Notes: generated by a model not told the origin, from the sequence alone. A stretch of 64,000 nt of DNA from Paenibacillus terrae (GCF_000943545.1 NZ_JTHP01000010.1:43614-107613), one strand, 5' to 3'. Counted from the first letter of the stretch, positions 43,929 through 53,322 are shown. Made by a program: numbers and translations.

Positions 43929-45329
43929 TCAGCCTGACAACGAATCCGCTTGAAGTTCAGCCTTGGACAACAGCGACTTGTGCTGCCATTTCCGACCTTT
44001 CCAGCGCAGGTAGTGGAAAATGCCTCGTACCCACTCATCGCAGGCATGTGCAATCCACACCCCAAGCACACCATATCCCAGATGAATGCCCAGCACATAC
44101 GCCAACGGAATTTTGATCCCCCACATCGAGATGATCGCCATCATCAGCGGAAACTGTACATCCCCCGCCGCCCGCAAGGAGTTAATGACGACATGATTGA
44201 ACACACGGCCCGGCTCCAGCAATATACAGAACAGCAAAATCGCTGCTCCCAGTTGAATAATCGCCGGCTCATCCGTAAAGATCGCCATCACTTCATATCG
44301 GAAAAAGGATACCACCACGATCACCGCAATCGTAATGACCAGAGACCATTTTAAGCTGCGCAGCAGTTGGTGATACGCCTTCTCCTTATCTCCTGCACCT
44401 ATCAGGCGAGCAACAATAATTTCCGTCCCCTCGCCCACCGCCATTCCAAACACCATAAAAAAATACACAATCGTATTCGTATAAAAATGAGTAGCAATCG
44501 CCGTTGTCCCCATGAAGCTGACAAACCGGGTCACCATCATTTGGCTGAGCTGATAAGACAACCATTCCAGACCCGCCGGAATGCCGATTTTCAGGATGGC
44601 CACCAGCTTGCTCCATTGAAGCTGTACATAATACTTGATACGGATCGGCGCACTTACACGTTTGTATAACAGAATAAAAATCCAGACACAGGCTACAGCA
44701 CGACTAATCACCGTTGAAATCGCTGCTCCTGCCACGCCCATTTGCGGCAGACCAAACCAGCCGTAAATCAGCAGCGCATTCCCCACAATATGCAAAATGT
44801 TCATACCAATGCCCACGATCATCGTGTCTTTGGTAAAACCGTGCGAACGAATAACTGGACCTGCGGTTAGCATAAGCGCTTCCAGAAACAGCGAGCCCCC
44901 TGCCAGCATCATATAGATCTCGGCATTTTCCTTAATCGTCGGGGTAATATGGTAAAAGGACAGCAGTAAATCCCGACTCACGATAAACATCAAACTCAGC
45001 GCCAGACCGAATACCAGATTAAAGGTCAGGGCCGAGGCCGTAACACGGCTCGCATCCACATGCTTTTGTGCACCCAATAGCTGAGCGATGATGACACCTA
45101 CTCCAAGACCAAGCAGATTGAACAAAATAATCGTAAATTCAATCAGCTGTCTCGACACACCCACAGCCGATACAACCTCGTCCGACACATGGCTCAGCAT
45201 GAACGTATCCACGCTACCCATCAAAATATGAAACAGCATTTCTATAAAGATCGGCCAAGTGATTGCAAAAACTGTCATCGTTTTCACGACTTGTGCTTGC
45301 TTGGAGCCGCTTTCCTGCGAAAGTGACAT
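43929..45329 (-). CDS. MATE family efflux transporter
   Basis: Multidrug and toxin extrusion transporter, 466 residues, with twelve predicted membrane segments. Two homologous halves show the usual family pattern (WPIFIEMLFHILMGSVDTFMLSH at the start; IGIPAGLEWLSYQLSQMM opening the second half). Exports cationic compounds by sodium or proton antiport. GGGAGG precedes ATG 45329. Its promoter region is occupied by a dispersed repeat (45401-45510). Substrate is unknown. Confidence 0.92.
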   Translation of the reverse strand: MSLSQESGSKQAQVVKTMTVFAITWPIFIEMLFHILMGSVDTFMLSHVSDEVVSAVGVSRQLIEFTIILFNLLGLGVGVIIAQLLGAQKHVDASRVTASALTFNLVFGLALSLMFIVSRDLLLSFYHITPTIKENAEIYMMLAGGSLFLEALMLTAGPVIRSHGFTKDTMIVGIGMNILHIVGNALLIYGWFGLPQMGVAGAAISTVISRAVACVWIFILLYKRVSAPIRIKYYVQLQWSKLVAILKIGIPAGLEWLSYQLSQMMVTRFVSFMGTTAIATHFYTNTIVYFFMVFGMAVGEGTEIIVARLIGAGDKEKAYHQLLRSLKWSLVITIAVIVVVSFFRYEVMAIFTDEPAIIQLGAAILLFCILLEPGRVFNHVVINSLRAAGDVQFPLMMAIISMWGIKIPLAYVLGIHLGYGVLGVWIAHACDEWVRGIFHYLRWKGRKWQHKSLLSKAELQADSLSG

Positions 45330-45400
45330 ACTTCTGTATTCCTCCCAGATGAGAACCCTATATATACTCAGACATTAATATTGATACCGCTTACTCAATC

Positions 45401-45510
45401 GAGCATTTTGCATAAATCCCAAGAGTGATTTCAAATCAGCAATATATAGATCAAAACGGTCTAGTTTGTCTATATATTCTACTTTTAAGGTTGGGAATCG
45501 AATGATGCAA
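45401..45510 (-). repeat. Dispersed repeat, copy 2
   Basis: About 110 bases between fosB and the MATE gene. The 45425-45510 part matches copy 1 (4306-4393) in inverted orientation; the 45401-45445 part matches copy 3 (6878-6922). Read on the minus strand it encodes YIDKLDRFDLYIADLKSLLG then FMQNARLSKR, so the three copies join into one ancestral coding sequence of unknown identity. Confidence 0.75.
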
Positions 45511-45515
45511 AATAC

Positions 45516-45938
45516 TCAATCATAAAAAGTCATGTGCTTTTTCTCATTTTTATAATATTCCAGGCGATCCTGCAATTGTCCTGTGTGGAATTCAAACTTA
45601 TGTCCGTCCGGATCTGTAAAATAGACTGACCTTTTGTCCTGTTCATTCCGCTCTCGTCCGGGCAAAATTGTGACATTGAAAGCTCTCAGCTTGTTAAGCA
45701 TATCCTCAAAATCCGCTTCCGCTACCGAAAATGCAATATGCGAATAGGAATGATGAATTTCATTTCTCGGGATATCCTCCTCCACATTGAGAGCCAGCCA
45801 CATGCCCAGGCAGTCCAGATAAGCCAGCTTACGTCCTTTGACGAGCAGCTTTCCATCTAATACATTTTGATAAAAATGTACCGACTTCTCCAAATCTGAC
45901 ACCGAAAAGCAAATATGATTCCATCCTTGTATACTCAT
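45516..45938 (-). CDS. fosB: FosB-type metallothiol transferase
   Basis: Glyoxalase-fold protein of 140 residues, the size of FosB, which inactivates fosfomycin with bacillithiol and a divalent metal. N-terminal [19 protein letters not shown] carries the first metal histidine, SYSHIAFSV the second and HKFEFHTG the glutamate. ATG 45938 is chosen from the FosB start pattern and an AGGAATAGGG site; a longer in-frame extension overlaps the upstream gene. It lies 14 bases after the phosphotransferase gene. Confidence 0.88.
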   Translation of the reverse strand: MSIQGWNHICFSVSDLEKSVHFYQNVLDGKLLVKGRKLAYLDCLGMWLALNVEEDIPRNEIHHSYSHIAFSVAEADFEDMLNKLRAFNVTILPGRERNEQDKRSVYFTDPDGHKFEFHTGQLQDRLEYYKNEKKHMTFYD

Positions 45939-45952
45939 ATTCCCTATTCCTT

Positions 45953-46801
45953 TCAGCGAACCCTGTTCAGCCAATAAGTCCACGCTTCTGTATATTGATC
46001 GAGATCTTCTGAATGATGCCGAATGCAGGTAGCTATTCGAAAATATAATCCCTGTAGCACCTCCGTGTTCAGCTCGTAACTCCCTGTCATTCCTGGCTCA
46101 AGCTTCTCTACCGCTGGCAAAATCGTATCGACAGTCAGCATGTCCGGTGAAGAGCAAAAGGCGTATATCAGATCATATAACGGTTCTCCTACCACCGGAT
46201 CAGGATCAATAATGCCCGTTAAAGTGCCATTTTCGGCAAACACGAAATTATGTATCCCACAGTCGCCATGGAGCAAATATTTAAGATTCCGTTGAGGCAT
46301 TCCCGCCACAAGTGCATGAACAAACCGATGATCCTCTGGAGATAAAATGTCCTGTATGATCTTTCCGGATTCCTTTACCCTGTGCAGCAGAAAATCTCTC
46401 CATTCCATAAACGGATGGTCTGGATAACCATAATGGCGTTCCTCTCCCAGTGGCTTGTAGTGCGCTATCAGCTCCGTCGCCAGACTGAACAGAAGGTCGC
46501 TCTTGTTCCTTCCATGATAGCGGGTCAGCCCTGGCTTGAACATGTATACCAAATAACGATGCAGCGGATCAACATAAACCAGACGCGTTAATTTTTCAAT
46601 CTGTGAATAGGTATGTAAAAATTCGGCTTCCGCTTCCACAATAACCTGATCATTCTGCTTGATCACATATCGAGGCCTGATTCCGTCCATAATGGCAATC
46701 ACTTCGCTTGAGGTTCCTCCAGTCAAGGGCTTGAGTTCTTGCATATGACCTTCAAGTACACCTACTTCCTGAAGCTCCTTTAGGATCAGTTGAACGTCCA
46801 T
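45953..46801 (-). CDS. Aminoglycoside phosphotransferase-fold (APH) protein
   Basis: 282-residue kinase-like protein of the APH/choline kinase superfamily. Catalytic loop [11 protein letters not shown] and the metal-binding IIDPDPVVG are both present, with the Asp residues of the family. ATG 46801 follows GGAGGGGG; the frame is open further upstream without a site. Members phosphorylate aminoglycosides, macrolides or small hydroxyl compounds; the substrate here is unknown. Lies between murI and fosB in one direction, suggesting a cell-envelope or antibiotic-response operon. Confidence 0.82.
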   Translation of the reverse strand: MDVQLILKELQEVGVLEGHMQELKPLTGGTSSEVIAIMDGIRPRYVIKQNDQVIVEAEAEFLHTYSQIEKLTRLVYVDPLHRYLVYMFKPGLTRYHGRNKSDLLFSLATELIAHYKPLGEERHYGYPDHPFMEWRDFLLHRVKESGKIIQDILSPEDHRFVHALVAGMPQRNLKYLLHGDCGIHNFVFAENGTLTGIIDPDPVVGEPLYDLIYAFCSSPDMLTVDTILPAVEKLEPGMTGSYELNTEVLQGLYFRIATCIRHHSEDLDQYTEAWTYWLNRVR

Positions 46802-46890
46802 CAAAAGCCCCCTCCATGTCTTTAATCTGCTACGCGACTGGCGCTGGAATTCATCGCTATGACTCAATCCGTTCGCCAGCCGCATCTACT

Positions 46891-47694
46891 TTAAAAAGAA
46901 ATCTTCTCATGCTCCGCATAAATTTCAAGCGCACGTTCCATTTTATGGACATAGTCCGCATCCTGACTGGTACACAGGAACGTAATGTGTCCCTCCTGCG
47001 ATTGACCTGTTTTTGCCGGAGATGCCAGCAAATTGCGATCAGACAACACCTGTTTTAACCGTCTGACTGTTCCCTGACTTCCGTCGATTAGCTGAATATG
47101 GGAAGGAAGCAGCCCCTTCAAGATCTCTTTATAAAAAGGATAGTGGGTACATCCCAAAACGACCGTACCGTATAAGTCCAGATCGAACGCAGCCAGCTTA
47201 CAGTTAAAATATTCGGCCATTTCTGTCCGGTCAAAATTTAACTGCTCACAATAATGCACCAGCTCAGGCAAAGGCAACGAATCCACACTTCCATGATCAT
47301 CAACTCTGGACACCAGCGCTGCATAACCGGATTGTTTTAATGTCAACGGCGTGGCTAACACCAGCACTCTTTTACCATTCGCTCGATTCATCTCCACCGC
47401 AGGCTTCACGGCCGGCTCCATGCCAATGATCGGGATATGGTATTCGTTTCTCAGCTCCGCAACCGCGATACTCGTGGCTGTATTGCAGGCAATGACCAGC
47501 GCCTTAACGTCCTCTTTTAAAATAGTTTGTACCGAAGCCTTGACGTATCCGCACACCTCTTGCGGTGTTTTCGTCCCGTAAGGAACATGAAGCGTATCTG
47601 CCAAGTATACAAAATTTTCGTTTGGCAACCGTCGTAAGGCCTCAGATAATACCGTAATTCCACCCAATCCTGAATCAAAAAAACCAATCTTCAA
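46891..47694 (-). CDS. murI: Glutamate racemase
   Basis: Glutamate racemase of about 267 residues, making D-glutamate for peptidoglycan. Two catalytic cysteines are in ACNTATS and LGCTHYPFY; the N-terminal KIGFFDSGLGGITVL and PYGTK are family features. TTG 47694 is preferred because AAAGGTGA lies 5 bases before it; GTG 47703 falls inside that site. A second racemase copy elsewhere is usual in Bacillales. First gene of a probable murI-APH-fosB operon. Confidence 0.9.
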   Translation of the reverse strand: MKIGFFDSGLGGITVLSEALRRLPNENFVYLADTLHVPYGTKTPQEVCGYVKASVQTILKEDVKALVIACNTATSIAVAELRNEYHIPIIGMEPAVKPAVEMNRANGKRVLVLATPLTLKQSGYAALVSRVDDHGSVDSLPLPELVHYCEQLNFDRTEMAEYFNCKLAAFDLDLYGTVVLGCTHYPFYKEILKGLLPSHIQLIDGSQGTVRRLKQVLSDRNLLASPAKTGQSQEGHITFLCTSQDADYVHKMERALEIYAEHEKISF

Positions 47695-47894
47695 GCTACT
47701 CACCTTTTTTCGTTCATCTGTTGTACCTATCCTGCTGACTACATGGTAATTTCATTCTTCGCCTATGGAATCCATTCTTCTAATCGGCTCATATTTAAAT
47801 TTTACCGCAAAACTGATATTTTGCAAAAGAAACACATAAATTTTACAGTGTAAAAAATAAAGTAGCTTTTCAAAGTAAATTTAATATAGAAGTG

Positions 47895-47924
47895 TTGACA
47901 GATATTATCTTTATATTGTAATAT
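47895..47924 (+). promoter_or_regulatory. azoR promoter
   Basis: TTGACA, an 18-base spacer and TAATAT. The -10 box overlaps the perfect palindrome GTAATATTAC (47918-47927), a possible repressor site. Confidence 0.55.
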
Positions 47925-47969
47925 TACGAGGTAAATGACTTACTTAACTTACCTAGGGGGAAATAAATC

Positions 47970-48596
47970 ATGTCTAAAGTACTATTTGTCAAAGCTAACG
48001 ATCGTACAGCCGAAGAATCCGCAACCGTTAAATTGTATAACTCCTTCGTGGAAAGCTACAAAGCTTCCCATCCATCCGATGAAATCACTGAACTGGATCT
48101 GTTCTCCGTCGAGCTTCCTTATTTGAACGCCAACATGATTAACGGCACGTTCAAATCCGCTAGAGGCTTGGAGTTGAACGCAGAAGAAGCTCGCTTGGCA
48201 AATATTGCTAACGGCTACCTTGATCAATTCCTGGCAGCAGATAAAGTCGTATTCGCTTTCCCGCTTTGGAACATGACGATTCCAGCTGTACTGCATACTT
48301 ACATTGACTACCTGAACCAAGCTGGTAAAACGTTCAAATACACTGCTGAGGGTCCAGTTGGTCTCGTAACTGAAACTAAAGTAGCCCTGTTGAATGCAAG
48401 AGGCGGCGTATACTCCGAAGGCCCTGCTGCTGCTGCCGAAATGTCTTTGAACTTCATGAGCAACATCTTATCCTTCTTCGGTGTGAAAGACATCGTGAAG
48501 GTTGTACTGGAAGGACATAACCAAGCTCCAGATCAAGCACAAGCCATTGTTGAAGCTGCTGTACAAAGTGCAACAGAAGCTGCAAAATCCTTCTAA
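47970..48596 (+). CDS. azoR: FMN-dependent NADH-azoreductase
   Basis: Flavodoxin-fold quinone/azo reductase, 208 residues, reducing quinones by two electrons. Features: KVLFVKANDRTAEESATVKL, FAFPLWNMTIPAVLHTYIDY (FMN and dimer region) and NARGGVYSEGPAA. GGGGGAAA precedes ATG. In B. subtilis azoR genes respond to quinone and thiol stress through MarR or HxlR-type repressors; a palindrome in the promoter is compatible with that. Monocistronic with terminator. Confidence 0.93.
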   Translation: MSKVLFVKANDRTAEESATVKLYNSFVESYKASHPSDEITELDLFSVELPYLNANMINGTFKSARGLELNAEEARLANIANGYLDQFLAADKVVFAFPLWNMTIPAVLHTYIDYLNQAGKTFKYTAEGPVGLVTETKVALLNARGGVYSEGPAAAAEMSLNFMSNILSFFGVKDIVKVVLEGHNQAPDQAQAIVEAAVQSATEAAKSF

Positions 48597-48614
48597 ATCC
48601 ATATATATGAACAG

Positions 48615-48657
48615 AAGAGGATATCCGCCCCTATTTGGGATGGATATCCTCTTTTTT
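48615..48657 (+). terminator. Terminator after azoR
   Basis: AGAGGATATCC pairs with GGATATCCTCT and is followed by TTTTT. Confidence 0.9.
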
Positions 48658-48670
48658 GTTATAGCGTATG

Positions 48671-48717
48671 AAAAAACACGTGCTTCCCTGATATGAATCA
48701 AGTGAAAAGCACGTGTT
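48671..48717 (-). terminator. Terminator of the secreted-protein gene
   Basis: AACACGTGCTT and AAGCACGTGTT pair; the minus strand continues with TTTTT. It stands back to back with the azoR terminator. Confidence 0.85.
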
Positions 48718-48738
48718 TGTTATGCAATACCTTATATG

Positions 48739-49248
48739 TTAAGGAATGAACTGCTGCACGATTTTAACGACCTTACCGTCACGCAACGTCACATGGTATG
48801 GAAATTGGCTGAGATCCAATACATCTTTTTTGGCAAAATCTTTTTCAAACTGTGCCAAAGGGATCGATTCATTCCATTTTACATCTGTATCTTCTATACG
48901 ACCTGTATGATCATAAATTTGTACCTCTACCGAAGCATCTGGGGCAACCTGGTACACGTCATTTTGCACGGAATTATTCACGATGTAGTAACCGTCTGGT
49001 GCTCCGTCCAACCCTGTGTTTCCTTCATGCTCCAAGAACGCCTGGTCTGCTGCCTTACCTTCATACCATTCAATCGGATCTGCCGACAAATAGATTTGTC
49101 CGTTACGCATCTCCAATTGATTTATATATACGGTCTCCTGATTTTCAGCAGGTGTTACGGGCGTGTAGCCTTGTGCTGTTGCTCCCGCCGCCGTCATCAG
49201 CATCATCATTAAAGCCAATACTGTCCATTTCGAAGCTAGTCTCATCAT
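48739..49248 (-). CDS. Secreted hypothetical protein
   Basis: 169 residues with a clear signal peptide (positive MMRLASK, hydrophobic VLALMMMLMTAAGA, likely cleavage near ATAQG). The mature part is acidic, with no cysteines and no recognised domain; a YYIVNNSVQNDVY segment and VEVQIYDHTGRIED look like beta strands. AAGGAG precedes the tandem ATG codons. Probably exported to the cell surface or medium. Function unknown. Confidence 0.8.
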   Translation of the reverse strand: MMRLASKWTVLALMMMLMTAAGATAQGYTPVTPAENQETVYINQLEMRNGQIYLSADPIEWYEGKAADQAFLEHEGNTGLDGAPDGYYIVNNSVQNDVYQVAPDASVEVQIYDHTGRIEDTDVKWNESIPLAQFEKDFAKKDVLDLSQFPYHVTLRDGKVVKIVQQFIP

Positions 49249-49421
49249 GTCTGATCTCTCCTTACCGTTTGGGTATGTACACGGTGTCTGTAAGCTTCAT
49301 TACCCTTATGCAATTACTATAAACGTTGTACGGTTAAAAAGTGTATCAGATACGTAAAAAGAAGTTACGATTTTTTAAGACTTGGTCTTAAAACTTGCTT
49401 ACATGTCTTATTTACGGCTTT

Positions 49422-49577
49422 TTATTTGATCAATCCGACCTGACGCGCCTGTTCTTCGGTGAGAATAAACTCTTCATTTTGCCACACCTCATCCTCTTTG
49501 GTTACAGCGAACATTCCCATAATCTCTGTCCAGATTCCTTTGTCGGCAGCTTCCTTTTGCGTAATGATAATTTTCAT
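49422..49577 (-). CDS. Small hypothetical protein, 51 residues
   Basis: Short acidic protein starting MKIIITQKEAADKGIWTEIM, placed by AGGAGG 7 bases before ATG 49577. The end, FILTEEQARQVGLIK, reads as a helix. No signal peptide or family is recognised. The good ribosome site and codon use make it a likely real gene. Confidence 0.65.
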   Translation of the reverse strand: MKIIITQKEAADKGIWTEIMGMFAVTKEDEVWQNEEFILTEEQARQVGLIK

Positions 49578-50185
49578 ATCGGTTCCTCCTCCTTGTGTAA
49601 TCGGTGGTTGGTGGTCTGTGTGGCCCACTACGCGAACAGATGGTTTCTCCGATCGCTTCTCCGAAATCCATCTGCCCGCTCCGTTACTCAGCTTATCTTT
49701 GCCACACTATGAGAAAAACTTCCGATATGAATCGACTGTCGCCTTTCTGAAATGTATACCTTTATTTAAGAGATTTCTAACACTTCTGTAGTTCGCTCAA
49801 GGGATTCTTGTCCCGCTTATAACATATGTACCCTTTTCCTGTCGAGTTTATTCGTTTCTTATTTGTAACCTTAAAATTTTAAATTATTTCCAAAGCAATG
49901 ATTTCTATAAAAATAGCCAGCTATAAAAAGAAAAACGGCCGCAGGCTTAACCTACTGACCGTAATTCTCAAGAATTTTCTATGAACAGTTGCTCAAAAGC
50001 ACCAAAGCAGCGAAGAGGACGGAATCGTTCTGAAGAAGCGTCAGCGTTCGCCTTTGTCCCCGGATTTTCTACCCTTGAATATATAATCAAGAAATCCGGG
50101 GGCAACAGCGATCGGAAGAATGATCCGTCCTCGTAGCGGCCATTAACCGCATACCGTTACTCAGTCATCCAGCTTCTATCAAACT
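49578..50185. other. Gene-poor region with hairpin element
   Basis: About 608 bases with no convincing gene. The left half is AT-rich without clear signals; the right half holds the long hairpin element at 50006-50140. Open frames here overlap the element or lack ribosome sites. Confidence 0.6.
50006..50140. repeat. Long inverted-repeat (hairpin) element, copy B
   Basis: Arm GCAGCG.A.GAGGACGGA pairs with TCCGTCCTCGTAGCGGC and inner arm CCCCGGATTT pairs with AAATCCGGGGG, giving an imperfect stem-loop of about 135 bases. It shares AAGCGnCAGCG and CAGCGATCGnAAGA followed by ATCC with the element at 13125, so both belong to one dispersed family. Confidence 0.7.
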
Positions 50186-51271
50186 TTATACAGAAAAGTA
50201 AAAAGGTTGCACGCATACCGGCTTGGACACGGTTACTTGTTGTCCCGTGTAGGTCAGTCGTCCACTAGCCTTGTCCACTTTAAATGTAACGATGTTATTC
50301 GTATCGCGGTTTGCCACGAGCATATGATCACCGTTTGGAGTCAAAGCAAAATGACGTGGATGCTCTCCTTCGGCAGAAACATGCTCTACCAGGCTCAGCT
50401 TGCCTGTTACAGCGTCTACAGCGAACACTACGATGCTGTCATGCCCACGGTTGGAACCGTACACATAAGCACCATCCTCCGAAATAGCAATCTCAGCGGT
50501 TGTATTTTCGCCCGTAAAATCAGACGGCAAAGTCGGTACGCTCTCAAGCTCGGTAAGCTTGCCTGCTTCTGCGTCATACGCAAAAGAAGTAATAGAAGAA
50601 TCCACCTCATTAATGACAAAAGCAAATTTACCGTTCGGGTGGAACGTCAAGTGACGTGGGCCTGCACCTGCATGGGTTTTCGTTTCGCCATGAAGTACCA
50701 GTTGTCCTTTACTGTCATCAATGGTGTATACACGGATCAGATCCAAACCGAGATCCTGTACGAAGAGGAAACGACCATCAGGGCTAAAGAAACTGGAGTG
50801 TGGATGCGGACGATCCTGACGCTCAGGATGCGCTCCCTTGCCCTCATGCTGTTTAACATCCAGCAACTCGCCGATACGGCCATCCTCGGTTAGAGACACC
50901 AGTCCCACCATTCCTCCGTGGTAGCTGACTACGATCAGGTAGCGATCAGATGGATCACGCTGAATGTGGCAGGTTGTTGCGCCAACGTTTTCCGCCCGGT
51001 TAAGCAATGTAAATGTCCCTTTGACCGGATCAATTTCAAAAGCAGCAGCTTCGCCCACCTTCGCTCCAGTAGCAGAAGTCGTTTCTCCAATGGAATACAG
51101 CTTCCGGTTCTTCACGTCTACGTTCAGGAAGGTTGGATTTTTCAATCCGGAGAACTCATCCTGTAATGTAAGAATCCCTGTCTCTTCATTAAAAGTGTAC
51201 GCATAAACTCCGCTGCCTTCCAATTCGGCGTAAGAGCCTGCGAAAACGAGCAATTTTTGTTGTGCTGTCAT
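50186..51271 (-). CDS. pgl: 6-phosphogluconolactonase (lactonase family, YkgB type)
   Basis: Seven-bladed beta-propeller lactonase, 361 residues, hydrolysing 6-phosphogluconolactone in the oxidative pentose phosphate pathway. Seen: FAGSYAELEGSGVYAYTFNEE, HPHSSFFSPDGRFLFVQDLG, GPRHLTFHPNGKFAFVINE and HPRHFALTPNGDHMLVAN, one per blade. GGAGGAC precedes ATG. zwf and the 6-phosphogluconate dehydrogenase gene lie about 3-5 kb away, supporting the assignment. Separate transcription unit. Confidence 0.88.
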   Translation of the reverse strand: MTAQQKLLVFAGSYAELEGSGVYAYTFNEETGILTLQDEFSGLKNPTFLNVDVKNRKLYSIGETTSATGAKVGEAAAFEIDPVKGTFTLLNRAENVGATTCHIQRDPSDRYLIVVSYHGGMVGLVSLTEDGRIGELLDVKQHEGKGAHPERQDRPHPHSSFFSPDGRFLFVQDLGLDLIRVYTIDDSKGQLVLHGETKTHAGAGPRHLTFHPNGKFAFVINEVDSSITSFAYDAEAGKLTELESVPTLPSDFTGENTTAEIAISEDGAYVYGSNRGHDSIVVFAVDAVTGKLSLVEHVSAEGEHPRHFALTPNGDHMLVANRDTNNIVTFKVDKASGRLTYTGQQVTVSKPVCVQPFYFSV

Positions 51272-51338
51272 GGTTGTGTCCTCCTCAAATTAGAAAAATA
51301 ATGGGCAATTGGAATGATTGCTCCTGGTTCAAATAGCG

Positions 51339-51785
51339 CTAAGAGGCGCGTTCCACGACGGGCTCTGTAAATAAAGCCACATTTCCCGCTACGGCACGTG
51401 AGATCATGCAAGAGCTCTCTGCCTGCTCTGCCAGCCGCAATGCCTGTTCGATCTGCGATTCTGTCGCATCGGCGGCCAAATGAACTCGCGGACGATGGAT
51501 AATTCGACGATATGTAAAAATATTGTTCGTTACATCGACAATCCCTTCGGATTCCAGCGCCAGTGAAGCCACCAGAAGACCAGCGCGCTCCATCATCGCC
51601 GCCAATGTAATCAAATAGCAGGTCGCGGCAGCGCCTAGCAGCATTTCATCCGGATTGGTGCCCACACCGGGACCACCCATCTCTGCCGGGATCGAAATCG
51701 CTGTCCGCAGCTGTCCGGCCTCAATATGCCCAGCGCTGTTGCGCCCCCCGTTCCAGTCTGCCTTGAGCAGAAAGGTATGCTCCAT
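51339..51785 (-). CDS. OsmC family peroxiredoxin-like protein
   Basis: 148-residue OsmC/Ohr fold protein. The two family cysteines are in AAATCYLITLAAMM and ESSCMISRAV. Members reduce organic hydroperoxides with thiols. GAGAGGAG precedes ATG 51785. It lies 55 bases downstream of the MFS gene in the same direction and may be cotranscribed. Confidence 0.87.
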   Translation of the reverse strand: MEHTFLLKADWNGGRNSAGHIEAGQLRTAISIPAEMGGPGVGTNPDEMLLGAAATCYLITLAAMMERAGLLVASLALESEGIVDVTNNIFTYRRIIHRPRVHLAADATESQIEQALRLAEQAESSCMISRAVAGNVALFTEPVVERAS

Positions 51786-51840
51786 TTCAGGTCACTCCTC
51801 TCTCTTGTATTATGAATCTTTACACAGGTGAATGTAAAGG

Positions 51841-53049
51841 TTAGTCGATCTCCCGATTTTTCGTTTCGGTACCCAGCAACCATACCGCCGCCGCTCCAAT
51901 CAGGATCGCTACGAAGAAAATCACAAAGATAGATTGCAGCGCCATGCCCTGTCCGACCAGCATTCCGACCAGAAAAGGTCCGATCACGCCACCAATACGG
52001 CCAAATGCAGCCGCCATACCCACTCCGGTAGAACGGACGGCTGTCGGGTACAATTCCGGGGTATAGGCATACATGGCTCCCCACGCGCCGAGATTGAAAA
52101 AGGACAAGCAGATACCAGCAGCCAGCAGCATTCCTGCCGTTTCCGAGGTACCGAACCAAATAGCGGACACCGCCGTTAGCAGTAAATAGACGATCAGCAC
52201 GAATTTGCGGCCCAGCTTTTCAATCAGATATGCGGCAGTAAAATAACCTGGCAATTGCGCCAGCGTCATGATCAGGACATACTCAAAGCTTTTAACCAGC
52301 TCAAAACCCTTCATAAACATAATGCTTGGCAGCCACAGAAACATTCCGTAATAGGAAAATACAACCGTAAACCATAAAATCCACAGCATTAACGTGGACT
52401 TGCGGTTCGGCCCTGACCAAATGGAAGCCAGTCTTGCACGCAGTGGAAGCTTGACACTCTGCTGCTTGTATCGCGGTGAATCCTCTACCGCTTTGCGTAA
52501 ATAAAGGGCGTACAGGGCTGGTACTGCGCCGAGAATAAAGGCCATCTGCCAGCCGTACTTTGGAATAACAAAATAGGCAATAAGCGCAGAAAGAATCCAT
52601 CCCGCGGCCCAGAAGCTTTCCAACAAAACGACCGCTTTTCCCCGTTCCTGAACCGGCACCGATTCCGACACCAGCGTCGAAGCTACAGGCAATTCCCCTC
52701 CCAAGCCTACGCCTGCAATAAAACGCAGCACCAACAGTACACCGAGCCCGGTCGCCAAAGCTGACAAGCCGCTTGCAATAGAAAAGATCAACAGCGTCCA
52801 CACTAATATCGTACGCCTGCCGTAGCGATCAGCCAAAATCCCCGCTAAAGCGGCCCCAAATACCATCCCTATTGAATTCATCGCAGTCAGCAGACCAATC
52901 TGCTCTGAACCCAAATGCCACTCCTTAGCCAGCGCTGCGGCTATGAACGAAAGCAGCCCCACGTCCATGGCATCAAACAGCCAACTGAGTCCTGCGCTAA
53001 ACAGCAGCTTTCGCTTTTTGGATGGTGGTAATGAAGTCAATTCACTCAT
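51841..53049 (-). CDS. MFS transporter (sugar-porter/NiaP type)
   Basis: Twelve-segment major facilitator, 402 residues. Loop motifs ADRYGRRTILVW between segments 2-3 and the SESVPVQERGKAVVLLES segment after the fourth helix are typical of the sugar-porter group that includes B. subtilis YceI/NiaP and aromatic-acid carriers. AAGGGAGAG precedes ATG 53049. Substrate is unknown; niacin or an organic acid is a possibility. Followed in the same direction by the OsmC gene. Confidence 0.88.
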   Translation of the reverse strand: MSELTSLPPSKKRKLLFSAGLSWLFDAMDVGLLSFIAAALAKEWHLGSEQIGLLTAMNSIGMVFGAALAGILADRYGRRTILVWTLLIFSIASGLSALATGLGVLLVLRFIAGVGLGGELPVASTLVSESVPVQERGKAVVLLESFWAAGWILSALIAYFVIPKYGWQMAFILGAVPALYALYLRKAVEDSPRYKQQSVKLPLRARLASIWSGPNRKSTLMLWILWFTVVFSYYGMFLWLPSIMFMKGFELVKSFEYVLIMTLAQLPGYFTAAYLIEKLGRKFVLIVYLLLTAVSAIWFGTSETAGMLLAAGICLSFFNLGAWGAMYAYTPELYPTAVRSTGVGMAAAFGRIGGVIGPFLVGMLVGQGMALQSIFVIFFVAILIGAAAVWLLGTETKNREID

Positions 53050-53194
53050 GATTCGCTCTCCCTTAAAAATGCATCATATATAGCCGTATATTCAGGTGTC
53101 TTGTCACCTGTAGCTTAGCATCTATTGTACCGCAAGCTCCCTTCATCTGCGAGCATTTTAAAAAAATCTCTTGTTGCCGCTCTTGAAAGGAAAA

Positions 53195-53233
53195 CGAAAA
53201 AAAGCGGAAGATTGCCTAGGGCAATTCTCCCGC
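53195..53233 (-). terminator. Terminator of the small toxin-like gene
   Basis: On the minus strand GCGGGAGAATTGCC and GGCAATCTTCCGC pair around CTA, followed by TTTTTTT, 18 bases after the peptide stop. Confidence 0.85.
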
Positions 53234-53250
53234 CTTCTGGAACCTGCCAC

Positions 53251-53322
53251 TTACCGGTTTTGGACCAGACCGATGATCGTCACCATGAGCACCAGCAGTT
53301 GGATGAGTGTATCGTTGCTCAT
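53251..53322 (-). CDS. Putative holin-like / type I toxin peptide, 23 residues
   Basis: Very short gene encoding MSNDTLIQLLVLMVTIIGLV and QNR, a single membrane helix with a polar start and basic end. This is the pattern of the holin-like toxin (Hol_Tox) and TxpA/BsrG-type peptides. GGAGG lies 8 bases before ATG and a strong terminator follows at once, making a compact unit of about 130 bases. An antisense antitoxin RNA is expected on the plus strand, but I cannot place its promoter. Confidence 0.6.
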   Translation of the reverse strand: MSNDTLIQLLVLMVTIIGLVQNR

